Of a stretch of DNA of 64,000 nucleotides, positions 26,968 through 34,047 are shown in pieces. Source of the stretch: Novosphingobium sp. (GTDB lineage Bacteria > Pseudomonadota > Alphaproteobacteria > Sphingomonadales > Sphingomonadaceae); the NCBI RefSeq assembly GCF_025351285.1, contig NZ_JANXWG010000048.1, positions 1-64,000 of the forward strand, in the 5' to 3' direction. Position 1 is the first letter of the stretch; each line of letters starts with the position of its first letter. A program made the position numbers and the translations under genes. The notes below the pieces were generated by a model. The model did no database searches and had not been told where the DNA came from. It saw nothing but the letters and a program-made list of their open reading frames with translations.

Positions 26968-28026
26968 ATGGACGGTCGGATCGAGCGTTTAGAGCGTTTG
27001 GGTGAACTTAGGGAGAAAGGAGCCCTTAGCGAAGCTGAGTTCGAAGAGCAGAAAGCCAAAATCATCGGTACCGCTCCTGCCAGCGCGTTTCGAGGCCATC
27101 ACGGGATCCTAATTAGTAGAGTGAAGTCTGAACCTAGGCAAGCGGAGCTAACCGCAGAGTTTGCCCCTGTGACAGGGGAGGTCCCCACCGCCGCTAACAA
27201 ACGCGGAGAGTATCAGCTAGCTAAGATGTCAAAGCTGGTGAAATTTGGGGGATGGGCATTATTGACGTGTGGGACTGCCGTTCTTTTGATAAAGTTCGGC
27301 GTCACGTTGGCGGTTCTGATTTTACTTGTAGGTATTATTGCGCATATTTACGCGGGCGTAAATCGTTCTTCTCACGCGAAAACTCTGGCGCTTATCTCCT
27401 ATGGTATCGTGATTTTGACGCTCAGTGTAGTATGGGTTTCGACCAGACTTGCGCCAAAGCCATCTACGTCGGACGTAAGTCGCTACGCTAGCAGCATCAC
27501 TGAGGAGCAATGTGTTGCATATGAGGTTGAACTTTCTACGAACCTCTGTGAAGCTAATTTCATTAGTCAGTCAAGCGGTGGCGGAGCAAAATACGACGAT
27601 GTACGACCTACAATCCTGAGTAAAATTGACCATCTGCGTACATTACCAGAGTCGCAAGTTTGTAGTAAGCTCGAAGCGATGCAGTCTGTCTTTGTGGGTT
27701 CAGGTCTAAATCGGGCCCTTCAGTCAGGCGGTGACCGCGGTATGGCGAATATTAACTCTCAATGCGGGGAAGGAGTTCAGGCGGCAATCAGAAACAATTG
27801 CTCAATGCGCGGTTACTGTAGACCCACCCCTGAATTATTTGATCCGTCTGAGCAAGCAGAATTGGAAAATCTTCCGCAACAGGAACAAGCAGTAGTAGAA
27901 AATATCGTTAACTCGTGCGAGGCGTCGCCAAGTAAATATTTCTGTGCAAAGCAATTTTTGAGAGGTGCAACTCCCGCTGTCGTCCAGCGTATACGCAATG
28001 CTCTCCCGCGACGCTATAGGCCTTAA
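26968..28026 (+). CDS. SHOCT-domain membrane protein with a cysteine-rich C-terminal domain
   Basis: The protein has 352 residues from the ATG at 26,968, preceded by a G-rich site (GGGGGG); an ATG eight codons earlier is possible. A SHOCT-like motif (RIERLERLGELREKGALSE, 4-22) opens the protein. Three hydrophobic stretches follow at about 93-109, 110-129 and 140-158. The last 190 residues hold eight cysteines (in EEQCVAY, STNLCEA, QVCSKL, SQCGEG, NNCSMR, GYCRP, NSCEAS and YFCAKQ), which suggests disulphides outside the cytoplasm. Function unknown. A divergent FKBP protein with the same SHOCT start could assist its folding; that is inferred. Confidence 0.7.
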   Translation: MDGRIERLERLGELREKGALSEAEFEEQKAKIIGTAPASAFRGHHGILISRVKSEPRQAELTAEFAPVTGEVPTAANKRGEYQLAKMSKLVKFGGWALLTCGTAVLLIKFGVTLAVLILLVGIIAHIYAGVNRSSHAKTLALISYGIVILTLSVVWVSTRLAPKPSTSDVSRYASSITEEQCVAYEVELSTNLCEANFISQSSGGGAKYDDVRPTILSKIDHLRTLPESQVCSKLEAMQSVFVGSGLNRALQSGGDRGMANINSQCGEGVQAAIRNNCSMRGYCRPTPELFDPSEQAELENLPQQEQAVVENIVNSCEASPSKYFCAKQFLRGATPAVVQRIRNALPRRYRP

Positions 28027-28479
28027 ATAGGGGCCGATACTGCCAAACAACCTTAATCAAATAAGCCATCAGGTTCGCTAATTTCGTCAATGCGCAGTAT
28101 TTTAGAATCTCCTCCTGAGGTCACGTCTGTCAAACGCCGAAGGTCGCCGTTGCCCGGACGTTCTGGCGCACACCAAAGCGTATATGCGATGGGCGTGGAG
28201 CATTAGACAAGCTTTAAGAAAGCCGCTGCCAATTATTTGTTCATCGATGGTACAAGAGAATTGGACCGATCAAGCCCAAGTGCAGTCCTCTTTATTTTGC
28301 GGCAACTTGGACTTTCTCTGGTCTGGATCGATTTTGCGCTCTGGTACTAGATCAAGGGAATAATGGGAGGGCTTCATCCCATGGTTTCTGCCAGCCGTTG
28401 ATACGTCATCTCATGGCGGCTTCCCCACGCCATTGGAATTCATCGTCCTCGCCTCATTGGTCGATTTGGGGCCTTTGGG
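28027..28479. other. Non-coding stretch leading to the right flanking repeat
   Basis: No gene is supported between the SHOCT protein and the flanking repeat. Minus-strand frames that reach into the repeat (28,411-28,665 and 28,440-28,631) are by-products of the repeat, because similar words recur in frames of the left copy. Confidence 0.6.
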
Positions 28480-28657
28480 TTGAGGGCTGATTGAGACATC
28501 ATCGTGCCTTTTCCATCGTGTCGTGCGGATCGTGATGTTTTCAGCATGCTGGCAGCATTCCATAACCGTAGCGGATTCTGGGCTTTGGGATTGGCGGAAA
28601 ACTGCCATTTTGCTGGTTCGATTTTTGCCATTCCGAAATCGGTTGAATACGGAATGG
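28480..28657 (-). repeat. Right copy of the island-flanking inverted repeat
   Basis: The reverse complement of 28,579-28,657 is identical to 15-93, and weaker similarity continues inward to about 28,490. The outer tip again carries CCATTCCG / CGGAATGG with a 14-base loop. Reading inward on the minus strand, CACGAT motifs recur every 14 bases, as in the left copy. The CadD gene ends 32 bp outside the repeat. Confidence 0.85.
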
Positions 28658-28688
28658 AAGGCCAATGCCTACTGGTGCGGTGGCCGAG

Positions 28689-29294
28689 TTAGCCGATTAG
28701 GCCGCGCGCGCCCGACAGGATGTGAAGTCCAATGCCTATGAGCACGAGGGGGAGCACGATGTGTCCCCAGCGTCGAACCTGCCCGCCCGACATCGGATTG
28801 CGCACAAGCAGGAAGCCGATCAGGCACCACAATCCAGTCATCGCAATGAAGACGGCGATGAAGGAAGGGATCACCGATGGGCTCGTCGCCATGATCGGGA
28901 TGCATACCCCGAGGTTGTCCCCACCGTTTGCGATGGTCACAACGCCTACGGCGAGCACCTGCGAATGAAGTCGTTCCTGCGCAGTCCGCTCTTGAGCAAT
29001 GGTCGGGTCGGCTTGATCTTCGCCCGACCGCAGTGCTGATAGCTTTTTGAAACCAAGAGCCAGCGGCACCAAGCCCAGCAATGCAGTCCATTCTGGTCGG
29101 ATGTTAATAGCGAGCAAAGCCGCGCCGATGCTCACGGCGGTCAGAAGTGCGATCCCTGCGAACTGTCCTATTATGATGGCAAGGCGGCGCAGCTTTGGGT
29201 CGGCAAAAAAGGCGGTGAGCAGGAACACATCGTCGACATTGGTTGTCGCGAAAACGCTTATCCCAAGAGCCAGCGCCGCAACGTTGAAGCTCAT
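28689..29294 (-). CDS. CadD-family cadmium resistance transporter
   Basis: The protein has 201 residues and about five or six hydrophobic helices, typical of the CadD family, which exports or sequesters cadmium and perhaps other small cations. It begins with LGISVFATTNVDDVFLLTAFF, the conserved N-terminal acidic DD motif of the family, and has VTIANGGDNLGVCIPIM in the middle, with the second acidic pair. A charged loop (RSGEDQADPTIAQERTAQ) splits the two halves. The ATG overlaps the stop of the small upstream gene (ATGA), so the two form an operon. Confidence 0.82.
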   Translation of the reverse strand: MSFNVAALALGISVFATTNVDDVFLLTAFFADPKLRRLAIIIGQFAGIALLTAVSIGAALLAINIRPEWTALLGLVPLALGFKKLSALRSGEDQADPTIAQERTAQERLHSQVLAVGVVTIANGGDNLGVCIPIMATSPSVIPSFIAVFIAMTGLWCLIGFLLVRNPMSGGQVRRWGHIVLPLVLIGIGLHILSGARGLIG

Positions 29295-29533
29295 TTTTTC
29301 GAGGCCTTCGGCACTTCGCCACGCTGGTCAGGGGCATTGTCAGCTTCTCGCCGATCCAGCGCTTCCTCGATCAGCAGGCGAATGAAATCGCCCTGCCGCA
29401 CTTCACCGCGCAGGGCATCGAGCCGAGCCTTTGTGCCCGCCCGCGCACGGAAGTGAAATGCTTCATCGAAGATTCTTGGCTTGGTCACGCGGCCATGGAT
29501 AGCGGTATCGCTTTCTTCCAACCACCCCTCCAA
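29291..29533 (-). CDS. Small ribbon-helix-helix-like protein coupled to the CadD gene
   Basis: The protein has up to 80 residues. The segment FHFRARAGTKARLDALRGEV followed by RQGDFIRLLIEEALDRRE has the strand-helix-helix pattern of ribbon-helix-helix DNA-binding proteins. The start is uncertain: TTG at 29,533 or TTG at 29,521, the latter just after GGAGGGG. Its end overlaps the CadD gene by four bases. Boxes with GGTATCGCTT occur in its upstream region and inside its own 5' end, as would suit an autorepressor that also controls the divergent recombinase. That control is inferred. Confidence 0.6.
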   Translation of the reverse strand: MEGWLEESDTAIHGRVTKPRIFDEAFHFRARAGTKARLDALRGEVRQGDFIRLLIEEALDRREADNAPDQRGEVPKASKK

Positions 29534-29584
29534 TCATATGGTTGACGAATAACCGATATCGCTTATATAAACGGTATCGCTTAT
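29503..29584. promoter_or_regulatory. Repeated GGTATCGCTT boxes between the RHH-like and recombinase genes
   Basis: CGGTATCGCTT occurs at 29,503-29,513 and 29,572-29,582, and the close variant GATATCGCTTAT at 29,555-29,566. The last two are 18 bp apart in the divergent promoter region, directly before the recombinase ribosome binding site (GGAGG at 29,585). The layout suggests operator sites for a small repressor. Confidence 0.55.
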
Positions 29585-29596
29585 GGAGGCAACATC

Positions 29597-30187
29597 ATGA
29601 CCAAGCGCGTTGCGCTCTACACCCGTGTGTCGACCGACAGCCAAACCGTCGAAAACCAGCATCTCGAACTCAAGGCTGTGGCCGATCGACTGGGCTGGAT
29701 CATCGTTGCTGAACTGGCCGATGAAGGAATCTCGGGGGCCAAGGGTCGGGATCAGCGCCCCGCGTTCGATCGCCTGATGCAGATGGTAACGCGCAAGGAA
29801 ATCGACCTGATCGCATGCTGGTCGGTCGATCGCCTCGGACGCTCACTTCAACATCTCATTAGCTTCCTCACCGAGATCAATGAGCGCGACGTCGGGCTTT
29901 ACTTGCACGTTCAAGGGCTCGACACCTCAACCAGTGCAGGTCGAGCGATGTTCTCAATGCTCAGCGTGTTCGCGGAATTTGAGCGGTCGATCCTGCGGGA
30001 ACGCATTATGGCTGGGCTCAAGCGGTCGACCAAGAAGGCTGGGCGGCCGCCACTCGATCCCGATAAGGCTGAACGTGTCAGGAGTGAACTCGACCGCGGC
30101 ACCTCAATCAATGCGACGGCAAAGAAGTTGCGCGTCGGGGTTGGTACCGTCCATCGCATCAAGCACAAAATGGCTCAAGCAGCCTGA
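29597..30187 (+). CDS. Serine recombinase of the resolvase/invertase family
   Basis: The protein has 196 residues and GGAGG before its ATG. The catalytic serine is in LYTRVSTDSQTVENQ (Ser12). The region also shows DEGISGAKGRDQRPAFDRLM, WSVDRLGRS and the long E-helix (FAEFERSILRERIMAGL). A C-terminal Hin-type HTH (INATAKKLRVGVGTVHRIK, about 173-191) completes the domain plan. It would cut and join short recombination sites. It is complete and may act on the repeats nearby or resolve a larger element. No transposase accompanies it in the window. Confidence 0.92.
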   Translation: MTKRVALYTRVSTDSQTVENQHLELKAVADRLGWIIVAELADEGISGAKGRDQRPAFDRLMQMVTRKEIDLIACWSVDRLGRSLQHLISFLTEINERDVGLYLHVQGLDTSTSAGRAMFSMLSVFAEFERSILRERIMAGLKRSTKKAGRPPLDPDKAERVRSELDRGTSINATAKKLRVGVGTVHRIKHKMAQAA

Positions 30188-30728
30188 TCGGCGCATCGTC
30201 CTCGGCACCAGACATCCTTGCACCGTAGTTTTTGCCAAGTGCACCTGATCCTGCTGGGTCGGCGCGATGGAAACTTCATGCTGGACCGACGCACGATGCT
30301 CAGCACACGATGCCGCATTACGCTATCTGGCGCACGATAACCCGAAGTCGCTGGCCCGAGCCTGCGGTGGAAATGGGCAGGTTAGACCCTAACCCATTCT
30401 TCCAGATCACAACGCGATCCGCCATGATGGTCTGCGGTGCAGAAAACCCACATTACCAGCTAATCTGTCCCGCCATGCTGGTCGAAGCACGATGGAAATC
30501 CACGCTCGATCTCGCCACGATGATCGCACGAAACCGCTGACGACATCAAGGCGGTATGTTCCCATGTTGTTCTTGTGGCCGCGGCTGATAAAGCGGGCAA
30601 GGCTATCAGCCTTTGTGGTATGTTATTAACCACAGGGTGAAGACCACGCACCTGGCTCACCCGGCGATGGTCGGTTCGCCGAAACCGTTGCCACTTTCCG
30701 CACAGCCCTCGCTTGTCGGCAGTAGCGG
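30188..30728. other. Intergenic region at the island-backbone junction
   Basis: No gene is supported. A plus-strand frame (30,232-30,540) follows the repeated CACGAT words and so is probably not coding. The junction from variable to uniformly GC-rich sequence falls here. I see no tRNA gene at this border. Confidence 0.55.
30262..30532. repeat. Patch of degenerate CACGAT motifs after the recombinase
   Basis: CACGAT or close variants occur at 30,263, 30,292, 30,306, 30,333, 30,412, 30,488, 30,501, 30,516 and 30,527, several of them 13-15 bases apart. The 12-mer GCACGATGGAAA at 30,487-30,498 also occurs at 165-176 in the left flanking repeat, with a one-base variant in the right one. These may be sites for the recombinase, but that is inference. 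Confidence 0.5.
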
Positions 30729-32168
30729 ATGACACACGTGCCACCAGCAGTCCGTGCGCCGGCGACGAGGGGCCGGCCGGTGTGGATGCTTGTGTTGATT
30801 ATCGTTGGGTGGGTGCTGTTGCGGGCGGCGGCCTGGCAGCCGGGATTTGCCGAACCGGTGCGCAAATCGGCCCAAACGGCGCCGGTTGCTGCGCGCGCCC
30901 CGGCCGAAGCCGAACTGCTGGCCGCCAGCACGACAATCTTGCCGCCCGATCTGCGCGCGCGGCTGTCGCCCGAAGTGGCGGACCAGGTTGCGCGCGAGTT
31001 GCCGCGCGAACTGGCGCACCAACTCGCAATCGAAACCGCGCGCGAGATGGCGCGCCAGATGGCGCCGAGGCTGGCGCAACGGCTGCTTCACGAACGCGAT
31101 CTGGAGCGGCTCGTGCAGGGTCCTGCTCGTGACAGTGCGGTTCGCCAGCCGGCGTTTCTGCGCGGGACCGAACGCGGAGCGGTCCGTCGGCTGGCGTTAG
31201 TGCGCGGGTCGGCACCGTCGGTGGGCAGGGGGCGGCAATCGACCGAACCGGACGCAAGTCCACCGGAAGGCGCGGATTACCAATCGTTCCGGCTGGCGGC
31301 GGGTGTCACAGCCACTGTCGCCGGGACTGCCACCGTTGCCGGGGCTGCCACCGTCGCCGGAGCTGCCGCGGTGCCCGCTGCCACGCCCGCCGCACCGCCG
31401 CCGCGCAAGGGGAGCTGGTTGGCGATGCTGCCCGAATTGCTGCTCCATCCGGGCCGGGCACGCCAGACGCTCGCGCAGAACGGCCGATCGATCAGCCCCA
31501 GCCCGCGCTTTTCCGGCGATGCGTGGTTCCTGCAACGCGGCGGCAGCTATGCCAGCGCAACGCCCGCAACGCCGTTGGTGGCGGGCACGCCGGGCTATGG
31601 CGGCAGCCAGTCGGGCGCGGTGCTGCTCTATCGCCTGTTCCTCGAAGACCCGCACCGGCTGAGCGTGTTCCTGCGCGCGACGAGCGCGACGAACACGCCC
31701 GACCGCGAGGCCACGCTGGGCTTGTCGGCGCGCCCGATCGGCTCGATCCCGATCGTGCTCCAGGCTGAAGCGCGGCTGCAAAGCGATGGCAACGGCACCC
31801 GTGTGCGGCCGGCAGTGCAGGCGGTCAGCCAGTTTCCGCCGATCTCGCTGCCACTGGGCCTGCGTGGTGAAGCCTATGCGGCGGGAGGGTATGTCGGTGG
31901 TCACGGAGCGACGCCGTTTTACGATGCGCAAGGCGTGGTCGATCACCACCTGTTTGGGATCGGTTCCAACGCCGATGTGCGGATCGGCGGCGGCGCCTGG
32001 GCAGGCGGGCAGAAGGGTGTCGGCCGGGTCGATGTGGGCCCGCGCGCTTCGGTGTCGTTCCGGGTCAAGCGCATCGGCGTGCGCGCTGCGGTCGATTATC
32101 GGGCGCGTGTGGCAGGCCACGCGGCCCCGGGCAGCGGCCCCGCGTTCACGCTATCCGCAGGTTTTTGA
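30729..32168 (+). CDS. Membrane-anchored protein with a predicted outer-membrane beta-barrel-like C-terminus
   Basis: The protein has 479 residues. A membrane helix or signal anchor (WMLVLIIVGWVLLRAAAW) lies at about 19-36. It is followed by an Ala/Arg/Glu-rich helical region (REMARQMAPRLAQ), an Ala/Thr/Val repeat (three units like TVAGAA near 190-205), and from about 260 a series of amphipathic beta strands ending GPAFTLSAGF with a terminal Phe, as in outer-membrane barrels. It recalls an uncharacterised sphingomonad family with an NfrA-like C-terminal part (from memory). Function unknown. The ATG at 30,729 has no clear ribosome binding site. Confidence 0.65.
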   Translation: MTHVPPAVRAPATRGRPVWMLVLIIVGWVLLRAAAWQPGFAEPVRKSAQTAPVAARAPAEAELLAASTTILPPDLRARLSPEVADQVARELPRELAHQLAIETAREMARQMAPRLAQRLLHERDLERLVQGPARDSAVRQPAFLRGTERGAVRRLALVRGSAPSVGRGRQSTEPDASPPEGADYQSFRLAAGVTATVAGTATVAGAATVAGAAAVPAATPAAPPPRKGSWLAMLPELLLHPGRARQTLAQNGRSISPSPRFSGDAWFLQRGGSYASATPATPLVAGTPGYGGSQSGAVLLYRLFLEDPHRLSVFLRATSATNTPDREATLGLSARPIGSIPIVLQAEARLQSDGNGTRVRPAVQAVSQFPPISLPLGLRGEAYAAGGYVGGHGATPFYDAQGVVDHHLFGIGSNADVRIGGGAWAGGQKGVGRVDVGPRASVSFRVKRIGVRAAVDYRARVAGHAAPGSGPAFTLSAGF

Positions 32169-32274
32169 AGCGATCTGGTCACGATTGCACGGTTGGCGTT
32201 TGCATGGAGGGGAGGGGCCGTTAGGGTTCGGCATGGCACCGTGTCCACGCCGGTGGACCAAACTAGGCCTGCTT

Positions 32275-33189
32275 ATGGACGTTTATCTTCCCATCGCCAA
32301 TCTCTCGGTCAACGGGCTGGTCATCGTTGCGCTCGGCGCGCTGACGGGGGTGCTCTCGGGGATGTTTGGCGTGGGCGGCGGTTTCCTGACCACGCCGCTG
32401 ATGATCTTCTACGGCATCCCGCCGACGGTGGCGGCCGCCTCGGCCGCCAGCCAGGTCACGGGCGCGAGCGTTTCGGGCGCCTTCGCGCATGCGCGGCGCA
32501 ACGGGATCGATTACCAGATGGGCGCGGTATTGGTGGCGGGCGGCGTGCTCGGCACCGGGATCGGTGCGGTGCTGTTCCGCGTGCTCCAGGCGCTCGGGCA
32601 GATCGATACCGTCATCAACATTCTCTATGTGGTGATGCTCGGCGGGATCGGCGGGCTGATGGCGCACGAATCGATCGGCACCTTGCGTGCGCAACGCTCG
32701 GGCGTGCCGATCCCGCCGCGCAAGCGCCGGCACCATCCGCTGGTAGCGAGCCTGCCGCTGCGCTGGCGGTTTTATCGTTCGGGGCTTTATATCTCGCCAC
32801 TGGCACCGCTGCTGCTGGGCACGTTCACCGGCGTGCTGACGATGCTGATGGGCGTCGGCGGCGGGTTCATCCTGGTGCCGGCGATGCTCTATATCCTGGG
32901 CATGAGCGTGAATGTGGTGGTCGGCACGTCGCTGTTCCAGATCCTGTTCGTGACGATGGCCACCACGATGATGCATGCGCTGACGACCAAGGCGGTGGAT
33001 ATCGTGCTGGCGGTGATGCTGCTGATCGGTTCGGTGTCGGGCGCGCAAGTCGGCGCGCAGTTCGCGCAGAAGGCCAAGCCCGAAGTATTGCGGCTGATCC
33101 TGGCGGTGATTGTGCTGGCGGTGGCGATGCGGATGGCGCTGGGGCTCGGCTACCGGCCCGACGAGATTTATACGGTGGTTACGCGGTGA
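32275..33189 (+). CDS. TauE/SafE-type permease (sulfite exporter family, TSUP)
   Basis: The protein has 304 residues and about eight membrane helices. The N-terminal half carries the family's glycine-rich GVLSGMFGVGGGF, and the second half repeats it as GVLTMLMGVGGGF, showing the usual internal duplication. Members move organic sulfur compounds or sulfite; the substrate here is unknown. A longer frame extends upstream, but the ATG at 32,275 begins just before the first helix. Its stop overlaps the next gene's GTG (GTGA), which couples it to the TIGR02186 protein. Confidence 0.88.
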   Translation: MDVYLPIANLSVNGLVIVALGALTGVLSGMFGVGGGFLTTPLMIFYGIPPTVAAASAASQVTGASVSGAFAHARRNGIDYQMGAVLVAGGVLGTGIGAVLFRVLQALGQIDTVINILYVVMLGGIGGLMAHESIGTLRAQRSGVPIPPRKRRHHPLVASLPLRWRFYRSGLYISPLAPLLLGTFTGVLTMLMGVGGGFILVPAMLYILGMSVNVVVGTSLFQILFVTMATTMMHALTTKAVDIVLAVMLLIGSVSGAQVGAQFAQKAKPEVLRLILAVIVLAVAMRMALGLGYRPDEIYTVVTR

Positions 33190-33938
33190 AGGGATTCTTG
33201 CTGCTGCTGGCCGCGATCTTCCTGCTCGGCGCGCGGGCGCCGATCCTCGTGCCCGAAGTGTCGCAGCACGAAGTGCTGGTGCAGCAGGGCTTTACCGGCG
33301 CCGATCTGCTGCTGTTCGGCGCGATCCTGACGCCCGAGGGTGCGCGCGCGGCGCAGGATTACGATATCGTGGTGGTGCTCGAAGGCCCGCCCCAGTCGAT
33401 CGTACTGCGCGAAAAGCGCAAGGTTGCGGGCATCTGGGTCAACGTGGAAAACACCGAATTTCGTTCGGCGCCCGCCTTCTACGCGGTTGCGGCGTCGCGT
33501 CCGATCCGCAAGATCGTCGACGACAAGACCGCGGCGATTTACGAATTGGGGCTCGATCGGTTGCAGCTTTCGCCGATCGGGGTGATCGAACCGGCAATGC
33601 AGGCGCGGTTTTCGTCGGGGCTGGTCGATCTGATGCGCCGCCAGGCGCTGTACCAGCAGAACGACGCCGGCGTGACGATCAGCGAACAGGTGCTGTACCA
33701 GGCGCGCATCCACCTGCCCTCGCGCGTGCAGACCGGAACCTACACGGCCGAGACGTTCGCGATCAGCCAGGGCAAAGTGGTCGCATCGGGGCTCACGCAC
33801 GTCACCGTCAGCAAGCAGGGTTTCGAACGCTTCGTGGCGGTGGCATCGCAGCGCCGCTCTCTGATCTACGGGCTGTTCGCGGTGGTGCTGTCGGTGGGAA
33901 TGGGCTGGCTGGCCGGGCGGCTGTTCGCGCTTATTTGA
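33186..33938 (+). CDS. TIGR02186 family protein
   Basis: The protein has 250 residues. An N-terminal signal peptide (FLLLLAAIFLLGARAPI), a soluble beta-rich periplasmic domain (LLLFGAILTPEGA, VENTEFRSAPAFYAV) and one C-terminal membrane helix (GLFAVVLSVGMGWLAGRLF) match the TIGR02186 layout. The family commonly follows a TauE/SafE permease gene, as here, and probably assists it. The GTG start overlaps the permease stop. Molecular role unknown. Confidence 0.85.
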   Translation: MKGFLLLLAAIFLLGARAPILVPEVSQHEVLVQQGFTGADLLLFGAILTPEGARAAQDYDIVVVLEGPPQSIVLREKRKVAGIWVNVENTEFRSAPAFYAVAASRPIRKIVDDKTAAIYELGLDRLQLSPIGVIEPAMQARFSSGLVDLMRRQALYQQNDAGVTISEQVLYQARIHLPSRVQTGTYTAETFAISQGKVVASGLTHVTVSKQGFERFVAVASQRRSLIYGLFAVVLSVGMGWLAGRLFALI

Positions 33939-34047
33939 ACTGCACCAGTGCTCGGTTCTCTGGCTGAAACGATAGATTATCCCGTTTTTAACCGTTCGGG
34001 CCTTAGCGTTTGCTGTGGTGCCATCGTGGCGCCTGGGGTCGCTTGCA

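Noticed and set aside
30232..30540. A plus-strand frame after the recombinase
   Set aside because: It tracks the degenerate CACGAT motifs, so its apparent coding pattern is explained by the repeats.
28689..30728. A tRNA-based integration site at the island border
   Set aside because: No tRNA-like cloverleaf or tRNA 3' end was seen at the junction.
30799..31263. Long minus-strand frames opposite the beta-barrel gene
   Set aside because: High-GC shadow frames rich in Arg, Ala and Pro without domains.
32193..33185. Upstream extension of the TIGR02186 frame through the TauE/SafE gene
   Set aside because: It is the shifted frame of the permease gene, rich in Arg and Gly; the true protein starts at the GTG at 33,186, followed by a signal peptide.
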